A DNA stretch of 27,722 nucleotides from Paulinella micropora (GCA_009731375.1 BJOX01000168.1:550822-578543), one strand, 5' to 3'. Positions 8,001 to 17,479 are shown, counted from the stretch's first letter. Notes: generated by a model not told the origin, from the letters alone. Translations and numbers: made by a program.

Positions 8001-10751
8001 GAGGCGTTGGCAGTAGTATGGGCTCTCAAGAGGCTCAGAGAATACTTGTGGGGAGGACCTCTATTCACGGTTAGGACCGATCATCACAACCTTCTTTGGT
8101 TGATGAATCATGAACAAACCGGCCGTTTGGCGCGGTGGCAAGCTTTCTTGTCATGTTTCAATTTCACGATGGTCTACTTACCGGGAAAGCGAAACGTAGT
8201 CGCTGATAGCCTTTCCAGGCTAGAGTTTCAGTCGGAGGTGTCGGCTCTCGTATCATCAGTGGAGATGATGGACCTGTCCACGGACAAGGTATACGAGGTG
8301 AGCCACATAGAGGCGATGCAGATGGCAAGAGGCGTTCGTTATGACCGCACGGGTCTACGATATAGTCCTCAAGGCCCGGAGCATGGCATATGCTGTGAGG
8401 CGCATGTTCTCGAAGACGCTGAGTGGTCTTATGAGGCATACGAGAACGCGAAGGCGAATATAAAAGAAGAGGAGGAGACGACTGAGGTCTGTACTGAACC
8501 TCCACAGGAAAATCGAAGCGAGCTTGATGAAGACCCGGAAAGGGTAGGAGTAAGGTTGGAGGACGGTACTATTCATATCGCCTCGCCTACCGCGTGGAGG
8601 CAGCAACAGGCGACGGATCCGGAGTTCAAGGAGCTCATAACGTTATACAAGAACCCTAATGAGCTTAAAAAGACTCCACAGATCAAAGATCAGATGAAGG
8701 AGATGGCGTGGAGAGATGGGCTATTGTGGTACAAGGGCCAGCATGGCAAATTTGCATCACAGCCTGACAAATGGACTCTCTGGGTACCAGAGAAGTTGAG
8801 GCGCTTTATATATGTCGCAGCCCATAACTGCCCCTTACTGGCACATCCGGGTCGACAAAGAACTCATTGGTTCATAGCGAGGCGATTTTGGTGGAAAGGG
8901 ATGAAGGAGGAGATAGACAGGGAAGTGGACGCATGCATCCCATGCAAAACCACAAAGACACCGCTGAAGGCGAACTTTGGCCTGATCGGTACATTCCCGT
9001 TACACGCCGGGATGTTTGAATTTTTACACATCGATCATGTGGGACCTTTCCCCGAATCGGCAGAAGGGTACAGATACCTTCTTACCGCAATAGATCGAGC
9101 CACCAATTATGTCTGGGTTGTTCCTGTTAAGGACGCTACAGGCAAGACAACTGCGGAGGCTCTGATCGATAGGATCGTCTCGCAGATCGGAGTGCCTAGA
9201 AAGATATGTTCTGATCGAGGTTCTGACTTTAATAATGAAGTCATCGACAGACTATCTAAGTACTACGGGATGAAATGGCAATATGTTACTGCCTATAACC
9301 CGAGAGCGAATGGCAAGATCGAGCGGGTACATAGACCTCTCAAAGCCTCGCTTAAGATGTACTGTATGAAGAAGGAGAATCAGAGAGCCTGGGTGGAGGC
9401 AGCACCTTCATTTGCCTTTGCAATGAACTGTCTACCCTCATCGGCATTAGGAGGAGCCAGGAGCTCAGTCTCGCCATATCAATTGGTTTACGGCCGAGAG
9501 CCTAATATCCCAACCTCACTTCTGCATCCAAAAGACACTTGGGCAGATGAGGATGAGTTGTTCGGGATGAGACTAAGAGCGAAGATGGAGGCGGAACAAA
9601 TAGTTGCGGCGCACAGGGAGGCGGAGCGCAGAAAGACTGACGCACAAGGAGTGCGACAAGCGCACTTAGATCAAGTCCGTTTCCAGGTTGGGGATATTGT
9701 ACTCTTGTACCATCCTCAAGTCCCTAAGGGGGTTAGCTCTAAGCTGTTTACCCACTGGAAAGGACCATACCAGATCATGGAACAGATGGGACCTCTGAAT
9801 TATAAGATCAGGGGTAGAGGGAAGGTGCAGATTGTGAATGTTCGAAGGCTGATCAAATATGACCCCTTCTTACTTGAGGATGAATCCGTTGAGGAGGCGT
9901 TGAAACGGATGAAGGAGGACTTCAAAGAGGTACCGCCTATACAGAAGGAGGATACCTTAGAGGAGGAGAATGCCTATCGGGCACCGGTCATGGAGAAGGA
10001 GGAGACAGAGAAGGAGAGTAAGGAAGACTCAAACCGCAAAAGCGCGGCGGGGACTCAGTCTAAAGCCCCCATAGTTCGCGGCGGTACGAAGGAGAAGTTC
10101 ACGGAGGCGCAGAGGAGGAGAGCGCAAAACGATCTCATCTTCGACCAACCGAGGAAGGTGGCAAGGTCGACGCGAGCGACGGATGTCCATGGAGGAGGAG
10201 GGGAGAAGGACACTAACCCGAACGCGGGTAATGTGGACATTCGACATGTGCGATGGAAGGAAGGAGAGGCGATTGCGGCCATCAAGTGGGTCCGAGACGC
10301 TTTTTATCTGTTGAGACCGGCAGAATCTCATGTTGCCGATGACACTCTCTCAGATCTTTATCTCATGCGAGCTGTGGCGGTCCCGCAGACTACACGGGCA
10401 GCACGGACATCGAAGAGATCCTTAGCAGCAAAAACGATACAACCGGTACTCCATTTTTGGAGAAGCATGGACCCTGTTGAGGATCCAAAAGCTAGACAAT
10501 ATTTACCGGTGTACAAAGACGCGAAAAATCTCGAGACATGGGAGGATATTATTACCCTTCTAGACAAAGACCACACTGCGTGGACTATTCAGTCACTGCC
10601 TAGAGGAGTGCTTGACATTCCTTTTGACTTATCTTTGGGCGCCATCCCTAACAAAATATGGGACATTCTGGAGGAGTCGAAGTTTGACTTGACTTTTGTT
10701 GGCGGCCCGCCACCTGGCAAAGGGGTTCGCGCAAGGCGACGAAGGCAGTAA
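5004..10751 (+). CDS. pol: Pol polyprotein: protease, reverse transcriptase, RNase H, integrase, C-terminal extension
   Basis: 1915 codons from ATG 5004. Residues about 150-260 resemble a retropepsin: DTMA at 168-171 stands where DTGA/DSGA is expected, and a late ILLSYDQL...AVIDC block fits the family's C-terminal part. RT spans about 655-870, with YIDD at 804-807 and a charged insertion of some 20 residues just before it. RNase H has DTDAS at 956, a downstream REALAVVW and RTDHHNL. Integrase has an H-H-C-C finger from His1274 (CIPC at its end) and catalytic Asp1344, Asp1404 and Glu1440, giving exact D-35-E spacing. A GPY/F module has GPY at 1587-1589. After about 1620 there is a charged linker, then an unrecognised globular region to 1915 with an RRRR end. 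No chromodomain was recognised. If TGA 4926 is read through, it is made as Gag-Pol. Confidence 0.95.
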   Translation: MPTVDEQDTNGSVPPRREGEGTQPHKPQGKHLLVHPSRANMINDANRKAKKAMEERKPKPKARSPPTKKQRTVPPPKDSIVSAIDTSTLGVPDSVQKTLEIPEAPETQEVKLAEKGGEREEDKELELRLKTLERKIHVLAASLHRPDALCYTDLFCETLQTTLKVGNDTMANINIVGQKFLNSHRTWVDKNIRKTKGTLKGVGSRTEITGIVTLIFKLKSGRVYRADLYVVPDYHGSILLSYDQLATMGAVIDCAARRVIYGVKNGEEEDINPMTATDSYEAFELSLATERKKLAFVHEATEAYVHPYVTVPEELTWTDNWETEMQAYTVTIPAWDRKSIDDLVVARNEEIICVAKQCPSLARFAEGGGADVHITNGYCYHAKVSDEKREAFVPRRKGRIPDTPADDIKTFITNFWGDVPTWPRSLTEVKKCLRTLFESNKPYTVILPYNEKAIWAQEIRDRLIDHPIPVPSRKQQLVVACRLGSREQSSAYKQKLRAQDKLKLIPQAFTCFDGFYTRKAPIQYANLIDMLVGLGHDDEPDTVTYERTGLDDLSEEDLSLEEDLAPLKEHKKMSEEDFQAAARKILEEGVGSEREKAFLKAKMEAYREIFDPPRAGGVKSDDFTAVIYKIPGAEPSPAPRRANLSIHEAKIAEENVRQLLDEDFIERSTSPIVSQPKIVPKPGGEWRLTINYARVNKVLEEERNPLPTLEEGRRVLRNAKFYSVIDLKNGFWQIPLDEKSRWLTAFVVGMEIYQWKVLPMGLKQAPGLFQKAMQKMLSGQYDDQSEDGFMRRRGQKAGEYAFCYIDDIIVYSNTMEEHIDHLSDVFRRIGAFGLKCNLKKCQLARTSVTYLGYEISHNRVSISREKREEIMSRQLPKNRTELHSFLAMAQYYSQFIPDWGATRAKLEKMIDFGDFEKWDEEALQAFNTLKDIIYKDPKDGGLVLMMPDFTKPFVVDTDASKFAIGAVLQQEDEEKKLRPIMFISRKLCAAERNYCTRQREALAVVWALKRLREYLWGGPLFTVRTDHHNLLWLMNHEQTGRLARWQAFLSCFNFTMVYLPGKRNVVADSLSRLEFQSEVSALVSSVEMMDLSTDKVYEVSHIEAMQMARGVRYDRTGLRYSPQGPEHGICCEAHVLEDAEWSYEAYENAKANIKEEEETTEVCTEPPQENRSELDEDPERVGVRLEDGTIHIASPTAWRQQQATDPEFKELITLYKNPNELKKTPQIKDQMKEMAWRDGLLWYKGQHGKFASQPDKWTLWVPEKLRRFIYVAAHNCPLLAHPGRQRTHWFIARRFWWKGMKEEIDREVDACIPCKTTKTPLKANFGLIGTFPLHAGMFEFLHIDHVGPFPESAEGYRYLLTAIDRATNYVWVVPVKDATGKTTAEALIDRIVSQIGVPRKICSDRGSDFNNEVIDRLSKYYGMKWQYVTAYNPRANGKIERVHRPLKASLKMYCMKKENQRAWVEAAPSFAFAMNCLPSSALGGARSSVSPYQLVYGREPNIPTSLLHPKDTWADEDELFGMRLRAKMEAEQIVAAHREAERRKTDAQGVRQAHLDQVRFQVGDIVLLYHPQVPKGVSSKLFTHWKGPYQIMEQMGPLNYKIRGRGKVQIVNVRRLIKYDPFLLEDESVEEALKRMKEDFKEVPPIQKEDTLEEENAYRAPVMEKEETEKESKEDSNRKSAAGTQSKAPIVRGGTKEKFTEAQRRRAQNDLIFDQPRKVARSTRATDVHGGGGEKDTNPNAGNVDIRHVRWKEGEAIAAIKWVRDAFYLLRPAESHVADDTLSDLYLMRAVAVPQTTRAARTSKRSLAAKTIQPVLHFWRSMDPVEDPKARQYLPVYKDAKNLETWEDIITLLDKDHTAWTIQSLPRGVLDIPFDLSLGAIPNKIWDILEESKFDLTFVGGPPPGKGVRARRRRQ

Positions 10752-11526
10752 GTGACATTTTTTTCTTTTATCACGCGTCGGACATTGAAAGCTGCATGTG
10801 GATTAATCTCATAGTGCCCATGTCAGATCATGTCTTATTAAAATGTTTTTATACCATTGTTGTTACTTGGCATTTTTATCGCAACATATGAGTGCGAGGG
10901 TCAATCGGCAAATTGATACAACACCGTATAAGGGGATCGCTTGTGAGTTTAGCGATGGTGTTCCTGGTACGACCCTGCTTCAAGTATCCAGGGTGATGTT
11001 CTCAAAAAATGTTCTCATAGTAGACATATTAAATTGTTTTCTTTGGATATACTTAATATCGTCATACCAGCACGGTCCGTCTCTACTTGTGTCGGCATAT
11101 CGCATGGTCGGGCTCACTCACCCCGGCTTTGGATATAGTTATTAGGTCTGGCCCCCTAGTACTATATTAAGGTAACAGATTGAATACAAGGGTATGTTAT
11201 TAAAAGACAATGTATTTACTGATCGGAAGTGTTTTTGGAGAAGGAGAAAAATTATAACGCTGCTTTTATTGCAATAGTAATACTATTTGTTCTTGACATA
11301 CTGCCTCAGAATTAAGTTACGGGGGGGACAACAAGTGTGGAAGGAGGAGTTTTTATTTACAAAAACGAGGCTGGAGATTTATAGTTGACTCGTGTCTGGC
11401 GTATGCGTTTTATATATCCACTGTACCGTCTATCCGTGGGTTAATGCACTTAGTTGCGACACCCCGTAGCGTTTGTGCAGAAAAGAAATCAGCAATTATA
11501 TGACGAAAATATTGCATATTTCCGTC
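10752..11526 (+). other. 3' untranslated region of the retrotransposon
   Basis: About 775 bases between pol and the polypurine tract. A 100-codon ATG frame at 10843-11145 is present, but it has no recognisable motif or signal and is about what chance gives. No env-like features were seen. Confidence 0.5.
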
Positions 11527-11543
11527 AAAAAAACGGGAAGGGG
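11527..11543 (+). promoter_or_regulatory. Polypurine tract (plus-strand primer)
   Basis: AAAAAAACGGGAAGGGG lies three bases before the 3' LTR, the required place for the RNase H-resistant primer. One C interrupts the purines. Confidence 0.75.
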
Positions 11544-11546
11544 TAC

Positions 11547-11793
11547 TGTAGGCATCACCCCCCGGATGGCCGGTAAAAAGTACCCTTTTTCTGGTGTCAG
11601 GTGCATCTAGTTTTTTCCCATTATTTTCAATATCGTTTGGCAGGATTTGACCTAATGCCATTTTAACCTTGGTCTGTTGCAGTTTTCTTTTCGGCTTCAC
11701 TGAGCTAATATAACGAGACATCATTCTCTTTTGGGGATTTGTGTCTGGTTGTATTACCGATTTGTTATCGAGCTATCTTCAGGGATTGTAACA
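11547..11793 (+). repeat. 3' LTR of Ty3/gypsy element
   Basis: Same length as the 5' LTR (247 bases) and about 97.6 percent identical, in direct orientation, ending GGATTGTAACA. It is followed by the ATAC duplication and then catacaca-like host DNA. Confidence 0.95.
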
Positions 11794-11797
11794 ATAC
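11794..11797. repeat. Target-site duplication, right copy (ATAC)
   Basis: Matches the four bases before the 5' LTR (1408-1411). Confidence 0.65.
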
Positions 11798-12616
11798 ACA
11801 CAGAAATGCGTCCAAACATACACAGACATACATGGTAATTCATGTGTAATGTATCAAAATATCATGTATGTATGTGTATTCAACATATATACATATATGC
11901 AACGCATAGGTACATACATACTTGTACACTACGGGTACACAAGTATAGATTTTTACGCACATCAAGACATACGACGGTTTTCACTGATACTTACATGCAC
12001 GTATATGTACACACATGCACAGAAACCCCAATTTTTGCAGACTAGATGTAAGACATAGTATTGTAAAGCAAAGAAAAGAAGAAAGAAGATTATATAATAA
12101 AAGAAAACTCCGCCTAGACGGCCGCACTGCTGAATGCGTTATTCAACAATACGTGTCCAGCTTGACGTAACTAGACTTGCTGTGTGAGTGTTGTAAACTA
12201 CATATACATCATGGGAGGTGCTAATATTACATAGGAGAGCAAACCAAACCAACAGCACGCCTACACATTGAACCCCAGCACTCGTTCATAAATCCCCCTT
12301 TCCGACAAGAACAACAAAAGCTCGTATCCAGCAACCACACACATTCAACCTTCCTACACCAATGACACGTTCAACTATGTTATTCAGTCTTCACAGACGC
12401 GTCAAATTGCTCGGGCACAACATTAGCCAAGCACAAGGACCAAGAAACACACACAACCAGTACTCCTTAACCTGCCATCTTACCTTGCAAAATACTTATG
12501 ACGTCGTGACAAACACAGCCCAAAAAGCATCGCAAGAAGTACCAAGGACCATGTCGCTCCTGAATAGTGAAAAAATAGTATTTCTTAGTCTCCAGCCGAA
12601 GGGATTCACTACTCCA

Positions 12617-12618
<2 letters not shown>
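11798..12618. other. Non-coding host DNA with catacata-type repeats
   Basis: The first 250 bases are degenerate CATA/ACATAC repeats, apparently the other half of the insertion site of the LTR element. From about 12060 the DNA is ordinary. A frame from 12362 into the poly-C has no protein-like features. No gene is called. Confidence 0.5.
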
Positions 12619-12677
<59 letters not shown>

Positions 12678-12871
12678 NNNNNNNNNNNNNNNNNNNNNNN
12701 NNNNNNNNNNNNNNNNNNNNNNNNNNNNNNNNNNNNNNNNNNNNNNNNNNNNNNNNNNNNNNNNNNNNNNNNNNNNNNNNNNNNNNNNNNNNNNNNNNNN
12801 NNNNNNNNNNNNNNNNNNNNNNNNNNNNNNNNNNNNNNNNNNNNCCCCCCCCCCCCCCCCCCCCCCCCCCC
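12619..12871. repeat. Poly-C tract with internal gap
   Basis: 59 C in a row (12619-12677), then N to 12844, then 27 C (12845-12871). This is either a true long dC:dG tract that stops sequencing or an assembly artefact. Confidence 0.85.
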
Positions 12872-13364
12872 TCCCCTTCGCCTACCATTTTTTTCCCACA
12901 GATTTTTCGTGGAAATCCATGCGAAAATGGAAATCATACCGAAAATTTCGGGTATGCACTATTGGTATCGGACTTTTTAACAGATGCCATTTTCCTTCAT
13001 GAGGAATTATTTGAGGTGGCACTAGAGACCATTTTTGCTCTGAGTCAAAGGGGTTAGACACACCCAAGACCTAAGTAAAGTTTTGTTGAGATGATACATG
13101 GATGTTAGTTACCGTATGAAGACGTTGATGCACGTATGATTGCGGTTGATCATATGATTCCAATTTTTTATATTGTTAATTCGCGTGTGTGGTACCTGAA
13201 AATGGTCCTAACAGTGCTAATGGAACTTGAAGAATTGTATTGTAACAGAGACACGGGATTTTCCGCCTTACTGCCTTCTAGTTAGATCTCTCGTTCATAT
13301 ACGACTGACTCTCTGTGAGGTTTTGTTAAAGGACGTAATATTATGTACCGTAATAATGAACGTT
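12872..13364. other. Non-coding spacer
   Basis: No supported gene. A small palindromic word (accgaaaatttcgggt) lies near 12939-12954. Confidence 0.45.
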
Positions 13365-13571
13365 ATGTACAGTAGGTCTTACTGTGTATCTTGTACTGTG
13401 TATTCTATATGTTCTGTATGTTATGTATGAGTACTTGTATGTATATTCTGTATGCTCTGTATGTTCTCTGTTCAGTCTGCTCTGTATGTTCAGTCTGTTC
13501 TGTATGTTCTGTATGTGCTGTATTTTCTGTACCTTCTGTAGTCTGTAGTTCTGTACGTCCTGTATGTTCTC
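13365..13571. repeat. Degenerate TGTATGTTC-type repeat (arm A)
   Basis: Irregular tandem words such as ctgtatgttctgtatg fill this stretch. Its reverse complement recurs at 13668-13825. Confidence 0.75.
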
Positions 13572-13660
13572 ACATTACATTACATTAAATTACATTACAT
13601 TACATTACATTACATTGCATTGCATTACATTACCTTGCATTACGTTATATTACATTACAT
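13572..13660. repeat. ATTAC pentanucleotide repeat (arm B)
   Basis: About 17 imperfect copies of acatt. The reverse complement type (taatg) occurs at 13829-13872. Confidence 0.8.
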
Positions 13661-13667
13661 CGCATAA

Positions 13668-13825
13668 ATACAGAACATACAGCACATACAGCACATATAG
13701 TACATACAGCACATATAGAACGTACAAAATATTCAGAATATACAGAACATGAATAGACAGAACATACAGAACATACAGCACATGCAGCATAAACAGCACA
13801 TACAGAACATACAGAACATGCATGT
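13668..13825. repeat. ACAGAACATAC-type repeat (inverted copy of arm A)
   Basis: Tandem words acagaacatacagcacata are the reverse complement of the words in 13365-13571. Confidence 0.75.
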
Positions 13826-13828
13826 GCA

Positions 13829-13872
13829 TGTAATGTAATGTAAGGTAATGTAATGTAGTGTAATGTAATGTG
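13829..13872. repeat. TAATG pentanucleotide repeat (inverted copy of arm B)
   Basis: taatgtaatgtaagg words are the reverse complement of the ATTAC array at 13572-13660. Confidence 0.75.
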
Positions 13873-13978
13873 TATTTTATGTACGTATTGTATGTTATAT
13901 TATGTAAACAGGGAAATGTTGTCAGAACATCGGAAAAAGAGAGGGTAAATACTTTACACACATAAGACATGCATACAG

Positions 13979-14025
13979 GTAGGTAGATAGATAGATAGAT
14001 AGATAGATAGATGGATAGATAGATG

Positions 14026-14065
<40 letters not shown>

Positions 14066-14066
14066 T

Positions 14067-14118
<52 letters not shown>

Positions 14119-14119
14119 T

Positions 14120-14154
<35 letters not shown>

Positions 14155-14165
14155 TATAGATAGAT
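13979..14165. repeat. GATA microsatellite
   Basis: About 45 copies of GATA with few interruptions (ggat, tatga, atat). Any reading frame in it is an artefact (IYLS repeats). Confidence 0.95.
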
Positions 14166-14216
14166 TGCATACACACATACACGATATCACATGGTTTCTG
14201 TCACTGCTAGCCCTGT

Positions 14217-14349
14217 TTGTATGTATGTATGTATGTATGTATGTATGTATGTATGTATCTATGTATGTATGTATGTATGTATGTATGTATGTATGTATGT
14301 ATGTATTTATGTATGTATGTATGTGTATGTATGTATGTGTGTGTGTATA
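14217..14349. repeat. GTAT microsatellite
   Basis: Near-perfect GTAT repeat ending in a short TG run, directly before a TTTTCTAG that could be a splice acceptor. Confidence 0.92.
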
Positions 14350-14364
14350 TTTTCTAGGAGTTTC

Positions 14365-14449
14365 ATGGGTGCTCCATGGGTGGTGTGCCTTCTGTTGCTG
14401 CTAGCCATGGTCACGTTTGGCTTGGGCTACTTTCTAGGCGCTACACGGG
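14365..14449 (+). CDS. Candidate first exon with hydrophobic segment
   Basis: After TATTTTCTAG and a short stretch, ATG at 14365 opens a frame coding about 28 residues: a short start, then a strongly hydrophobic stretch ([20 protein letters not shown]) that looks like a membrane anchor or signal anchor. A possible donor (GTCGGT, weak) at 14450 leaves phase 1, which matches the exon at 14613. Without splicing the frame ends at TGA 14473-14475, giving a 36-residue peptide. Inference only; it is part of a proposed gene with exons at 14613, 16878 and 17870. Confidence 0.35.
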
Positions 14450-14463
14450 GTCGGTGTGGAAAC

Positions 14464-14590
14464 CACTTTGTTTGATGTTGTGGTTGTTGTGGTTGTTGTG
14501 GCTGTTATGGTTGTCGTCCATCCATCCATCCATCCATCCTTCCATCCATCCATCCTTCCATCCATCCATCCATCTATCCATCCATCCACC
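14464..14590. repeat. GTTGTG and TCCA repeats
   Basis: A gttgtg run (about 14473-14512) is followed by a tccatcca array (14515-14590) with a few ttcc variants. Confidence 0.85.
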
Positions 14591-14612
14591 CATGTGCCTA
14601 TGTCGTGACCAG

Positions 14613-14711
14613 GAGATGTCATGCCGCATACAGTCGATCGTCCCCGAGATGTCTTGTCCTTATACCATCCCGAGCTCAAAGCAGACATTCAGCATCTGGA
14701 AGATGCCTTAG
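14613..14711 (+). CDS. Candidate internal exon (unrecognised protein)
   Basis: Bounded by CCAG at the left and GGTAATAC at the right. The phase-1 reading has no stop and gives a normal-looking mixed segment containing [20 protein letters not shown] and then IQHLEDAL. Entry phase fits the 14365 exon and exit phase (1) fits the 16878 exon. No family was recognised. A helical, coiled-coil-like segment is predicted by eye. Confidence 0.45.
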   Translation, partial: EMSCRIQSIVPEMSCPYTIPSSKQTFSIWKMP

Positions 14712-14748
14712 GTAATACATATACATTATACATGTACATATACATATG

Positions 14749-14779
<31 letters not shown>

Positions 14780-14836
14780 ACATATATACATACACACATA
14801 CAATACACATATACATATACATATACATATACATAA
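14711..14836. repeat. ATATAC/ACATAT microsatellite
   Basis: Alternating tacata/atacat words, immediately downstream of the proposed donor. Confidence 0.9.
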
Positions 14837-15295
14837 CTTAGGCGCGTTCTACACCACCCAGATTTCCAGGTTCTGGGCCAGTGATTTTTCACCGCAGAAT
14901 ACGTGGTTTTCGCACAAAACTTTGGGTTGGGCCGGAATTCTTTCCTAGTCTTTTCACCGCTATTTTTTTGCCAAAATTTGAGGTGGCCGAAATTCTTCAG
15001 TTTTCCTTAACTTAGGTCCGTTCTACACCACCCAGAATTCCGGGTTTCTGGGGCCACTCTGGGTTTGCTTCCTGAAAAGCCTGGCCTGTCGTGTCACTTT
15101 CACACCCAGAACCCGGAAATCTGGGTGGTGTAGAACGGACCTAAGGAAAACTGAAGAATTTCGGGCACCTCAAATTTTGGCAAAAAATAACGTATCTTGC
15201 GGTGAAAAGACTAGGGAAGAATTCCGGCCCAACCCAAAGTTTTGTGCAAAAACCACGTATTCTGCGGTGAAAAATCACTGGCCGAAATATTTCCT
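14837..15295. mobile_element. Foldback (MITE-like) element with nested inverted repeats
   Basis: Arm 14877-15052 is the near-perfect reverse complement of 15104-15285, with a loop of about 50 bases. Examples: 'ccagtgatttttcaccgcag' at the left arm is inverted at the far right, and 'ggtccgttctacaccaccca' near 15016 is inverted near 15119-15140. A third copy of the inner terminal sequence (cttagg.c.cgttctacaccacccag) stands at 14837 in the same orientation as the copy at about 15012, so the structure is nested. Left and right arms differ by a 5-base insert (actta) and an approximately 9-base indel. No coding capacity. Non-autonomous foldback transposon is the best reading. Confidence 0.75.
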
Positions 15296-15333
15296 GGCCG
15301 AAATTTTTCACTCGTCCTTACGAGCGGGCTGCC

Positions 15334-15335
<2 letters not shown>

Positions 15336-15416
<81 letters not shown>

Positions 15417-15450
15417 ATCTATCTTATCTATCTTATCTATCTTATCTATC

Positions 15451-15519
<69 letters not shown>
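15336..15519. repeat. TCTA microsatellite
   Basis: About 45 TCTA units, with five TCTTA variants near 15415-15455. It abuts the foldback element. Confidence 0.95.
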
Positions 15520-15520
<1 letters not shown>

Positions 15521-15632
15521 CTCGCTCTCTCTCTCTCCCAGCGGATCCCATTGCCTCACTACTGCCTTTTTGTTCCCTATCATTGCCTCATGATTTCCTT
15601 TTTTGTCCCTTGATTGACTCACTGCTGCCTTC

Positions 15633-15635
<3 letters not shown>

Positions 15636-15666
<31 letters not shown>

Positions 15667-15721
15667 GTCTATCTATCTATCTATCTATCTATCTATATAT
15701 CTATCTATATATCTATCTATA
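15636..15721. repeat. TCTA microsatellite, arm of palindrome
   Basis: About 21 units; 36 bases later a GATA array begins in the opposite sense. Confidence 0.93.
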
Positions 15722-15755
15722 TTACTGATTCTTTTTCCCTTGTACCATCCTGAAC

Positions 15756-15756
<1 letters not shown>

Positions 15757-15806
<50 letters not shown>
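15757..15806. repeat. GATA microsatellite, opposite arm
   Basis: About 12 units, reverse complement of the 15636-15721 array; together they can form a hairpin. Confidence 0.93.
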
Positions 15807-15807
<1 letters not shown>

Positions 15808-15894
15808 TGTTTGGTCTATCAGCTCTGCATATCCGAAGACATAGGCATCCATTCCACCCCGCCGCCAATCAGCGACTGGGTAGCGGGCTGGGAA

Positions 15895-15896
15895 TG

Positions 15897-15934
<38 letters not shown>

Positions 15935-15990
15935 AAGATAGATAGATAGATAGATATCTAGATAGATAGATATCTAGATAGATAGATATC

Positions 15991-16056
<66 letters not shown>

Positions 16057-16062
16057 TCAAGC

Positions 16063-16120
<58 letters not shown>

Positions 16121-16134
16121 TCTAGATAGATATC

Positions 16135-16192
<58 letters not shown>

Positions 16193-16199
16193 CATAGAT
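15895..16199. repeat. GATA microsatellite with GATATCTA interruptions
   Basis: Long GATA array with repeated gatatctagata units, which are themselves palindromic. Confidence 0.95.
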
Positions 16200-16229
16200 A
16201 GCCTTTTTGTCTCTCTTACATTGTCTAAC

Positions 16230-16488
<259 letters not shown>

Positions 16489-16496
16489 TGTCCCAT

Positions 16497-16607
16497 TTCT
16501 GCCTTTTTGTCCTTTACATTGCCTCAACTGCTGCCTTTTTGTCCTTTACATTGCCTCAACTGCTGCCTTTTTGTCCTTTACATTGCTTCAACTGCTGCCT
16601 TTTCGCC
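16497..16607. repeat. 32-bp minisatellite
   Basis: The unit starts ctgctgcctttttgtccttt and ends acattgcctcaa. Two full copies (16528-16559, 16560-16591) lie between partial ones. Related phrases (tgcctcac.actgcctttttgt) are scattered at 15550-15632 and 16805-16845. Confidence 0.85.
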
Positions 16608-16673
16608 CCTCCGATTTTCCTCACTGTTGTCTTTCTGTATATTCTACTGCTGCCTTGTTCAATCTCCAGTTGC

Positions 16674-16719
16674 CTCTCTCTATCTCTCTCTCTCTCTCTC
16701 TCTCCTCTTTCTTTCTTTC

Positions 16720-16766
<47 letters not shown>
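16674..16766. repeat. CT-rich microsatellite
   Basis: Mostly (CT)n with a ctttctttctttc insert. Confidence 0.92.
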
Positions 16767-16769
<3 letters not shown>

Positions 16770-16877
16770 CCTATGCTTCACTATCCCACCGTTGCATTCT
16801 TATCCCCTCCACTGCCTCCCTACTGCCTTTTTGTCCTTTCCATTCCGTTCCCCCTTGCCTTTTCTGTTCCTATCTAG

Positions 16878-16963
16878 ACGAATTAGAAGAGCTAACGTGG
16901 GACCTCATTGCCTCACCCAGTCGACTCTACTCAGAGAGAAAAGAAGAGGACGACGCTAACTCG
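16878..16963 (+). CDS. Candidate internal exon (unrecognised, acidic/helical)
   Basis: Preceded by a pyrimidine-rich stretch and CTATCTAG. The open phase-1 reading contains ELEELTWDLIASPSRLYSER and then an acidic KEEDDANS end. A GT at 16964 gives a phase-0 exit. The entry phase agrees with the 14613-14711 exon 2.2 kb upstream. Both segments look like one amphipathic helical protein. The following DNA is pure CT repeat, so the donor (GTTATC) is weak. Confidence 0.42.
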
Positions 16964-16976
16964 GTTATCACACTAT

Positions 16977-17004
16977 CTATCTCTCTCTCACTTTCTCTCT
17001 CTCC

Positions 17005-17055
<51 letters not shown>

Positions 17056-17057
17056 TT

Positions 17058-17140
<83 letters not shown>

Positions 17141-17250
17141 TATCTCTGTATGTGTGTATGTGTCTGTGTGTGTCTGTGTCTGTGTCTGTGTGTGTCTTAA
17201 CTTACCTACCTACCTACCTACCTGCCTACCTACCTACCTACCTACCTACC
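16977..17250. repeat. CT, TG and ACCT microsatellites
   Basis: CT runs (16977-17145) pass into a TG/TCTG run (17146-17198) and then an ACCT array (17202-17250). Confidence 0.92.
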
Positions 17251-17270
17251 AATCAATTGATTTACCCACT

Positions 17271-17277
17271 ATTTATC

Positions 17278-17360
<83 letters not shown>

Positions 17361-17423
17361 ATATCTATCTATCTAGCCATCTATCTATCTGTCTGTCTGT
17401 CTGTCGATCTATCTATCTGTCTG

Positions 17424-17479
<56 letters not shown>

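Larger units (their letters stand above)
1412..11793 (+). mobile_element. Complete Ty3/gypsy-type LTR retrotransposon
   Basis: The element is about 10.38 kb. It has two direct 247-bp LTRs starting TG and ending CA, a primer binding site one base after the 5' LTR, an intact gag-like ORF, an intact pol with order protease-RT-RNase H-integrase (the Ty3/gypsy order), a polypurine tract before the 3' LTR, and a 4-bp ATAC duplication. The LTRs differ at 6 positions, about 97.6 percent identity, so insertion is not very old. Both long ORFs are free of internal stops. Unusual points are the same-frame gag-TGA-pol junction, a CCCH finger in Gag, a changed protease motif, and a long Pol C-terminus. No envelope-like gene was found. 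Confidence 0.95.

Noticed and set aside
10843-11145. 100-codon frame after pol as an envelope-like gene
   Set aside because: No signal peptide, membrane anchor pattern or family motif; length is near chance.
12362-13057. Frame running through the poly-C gap as a proline-rich protein
   Set aside because: The proline run is only poly-C plus N; flanking residues look random.
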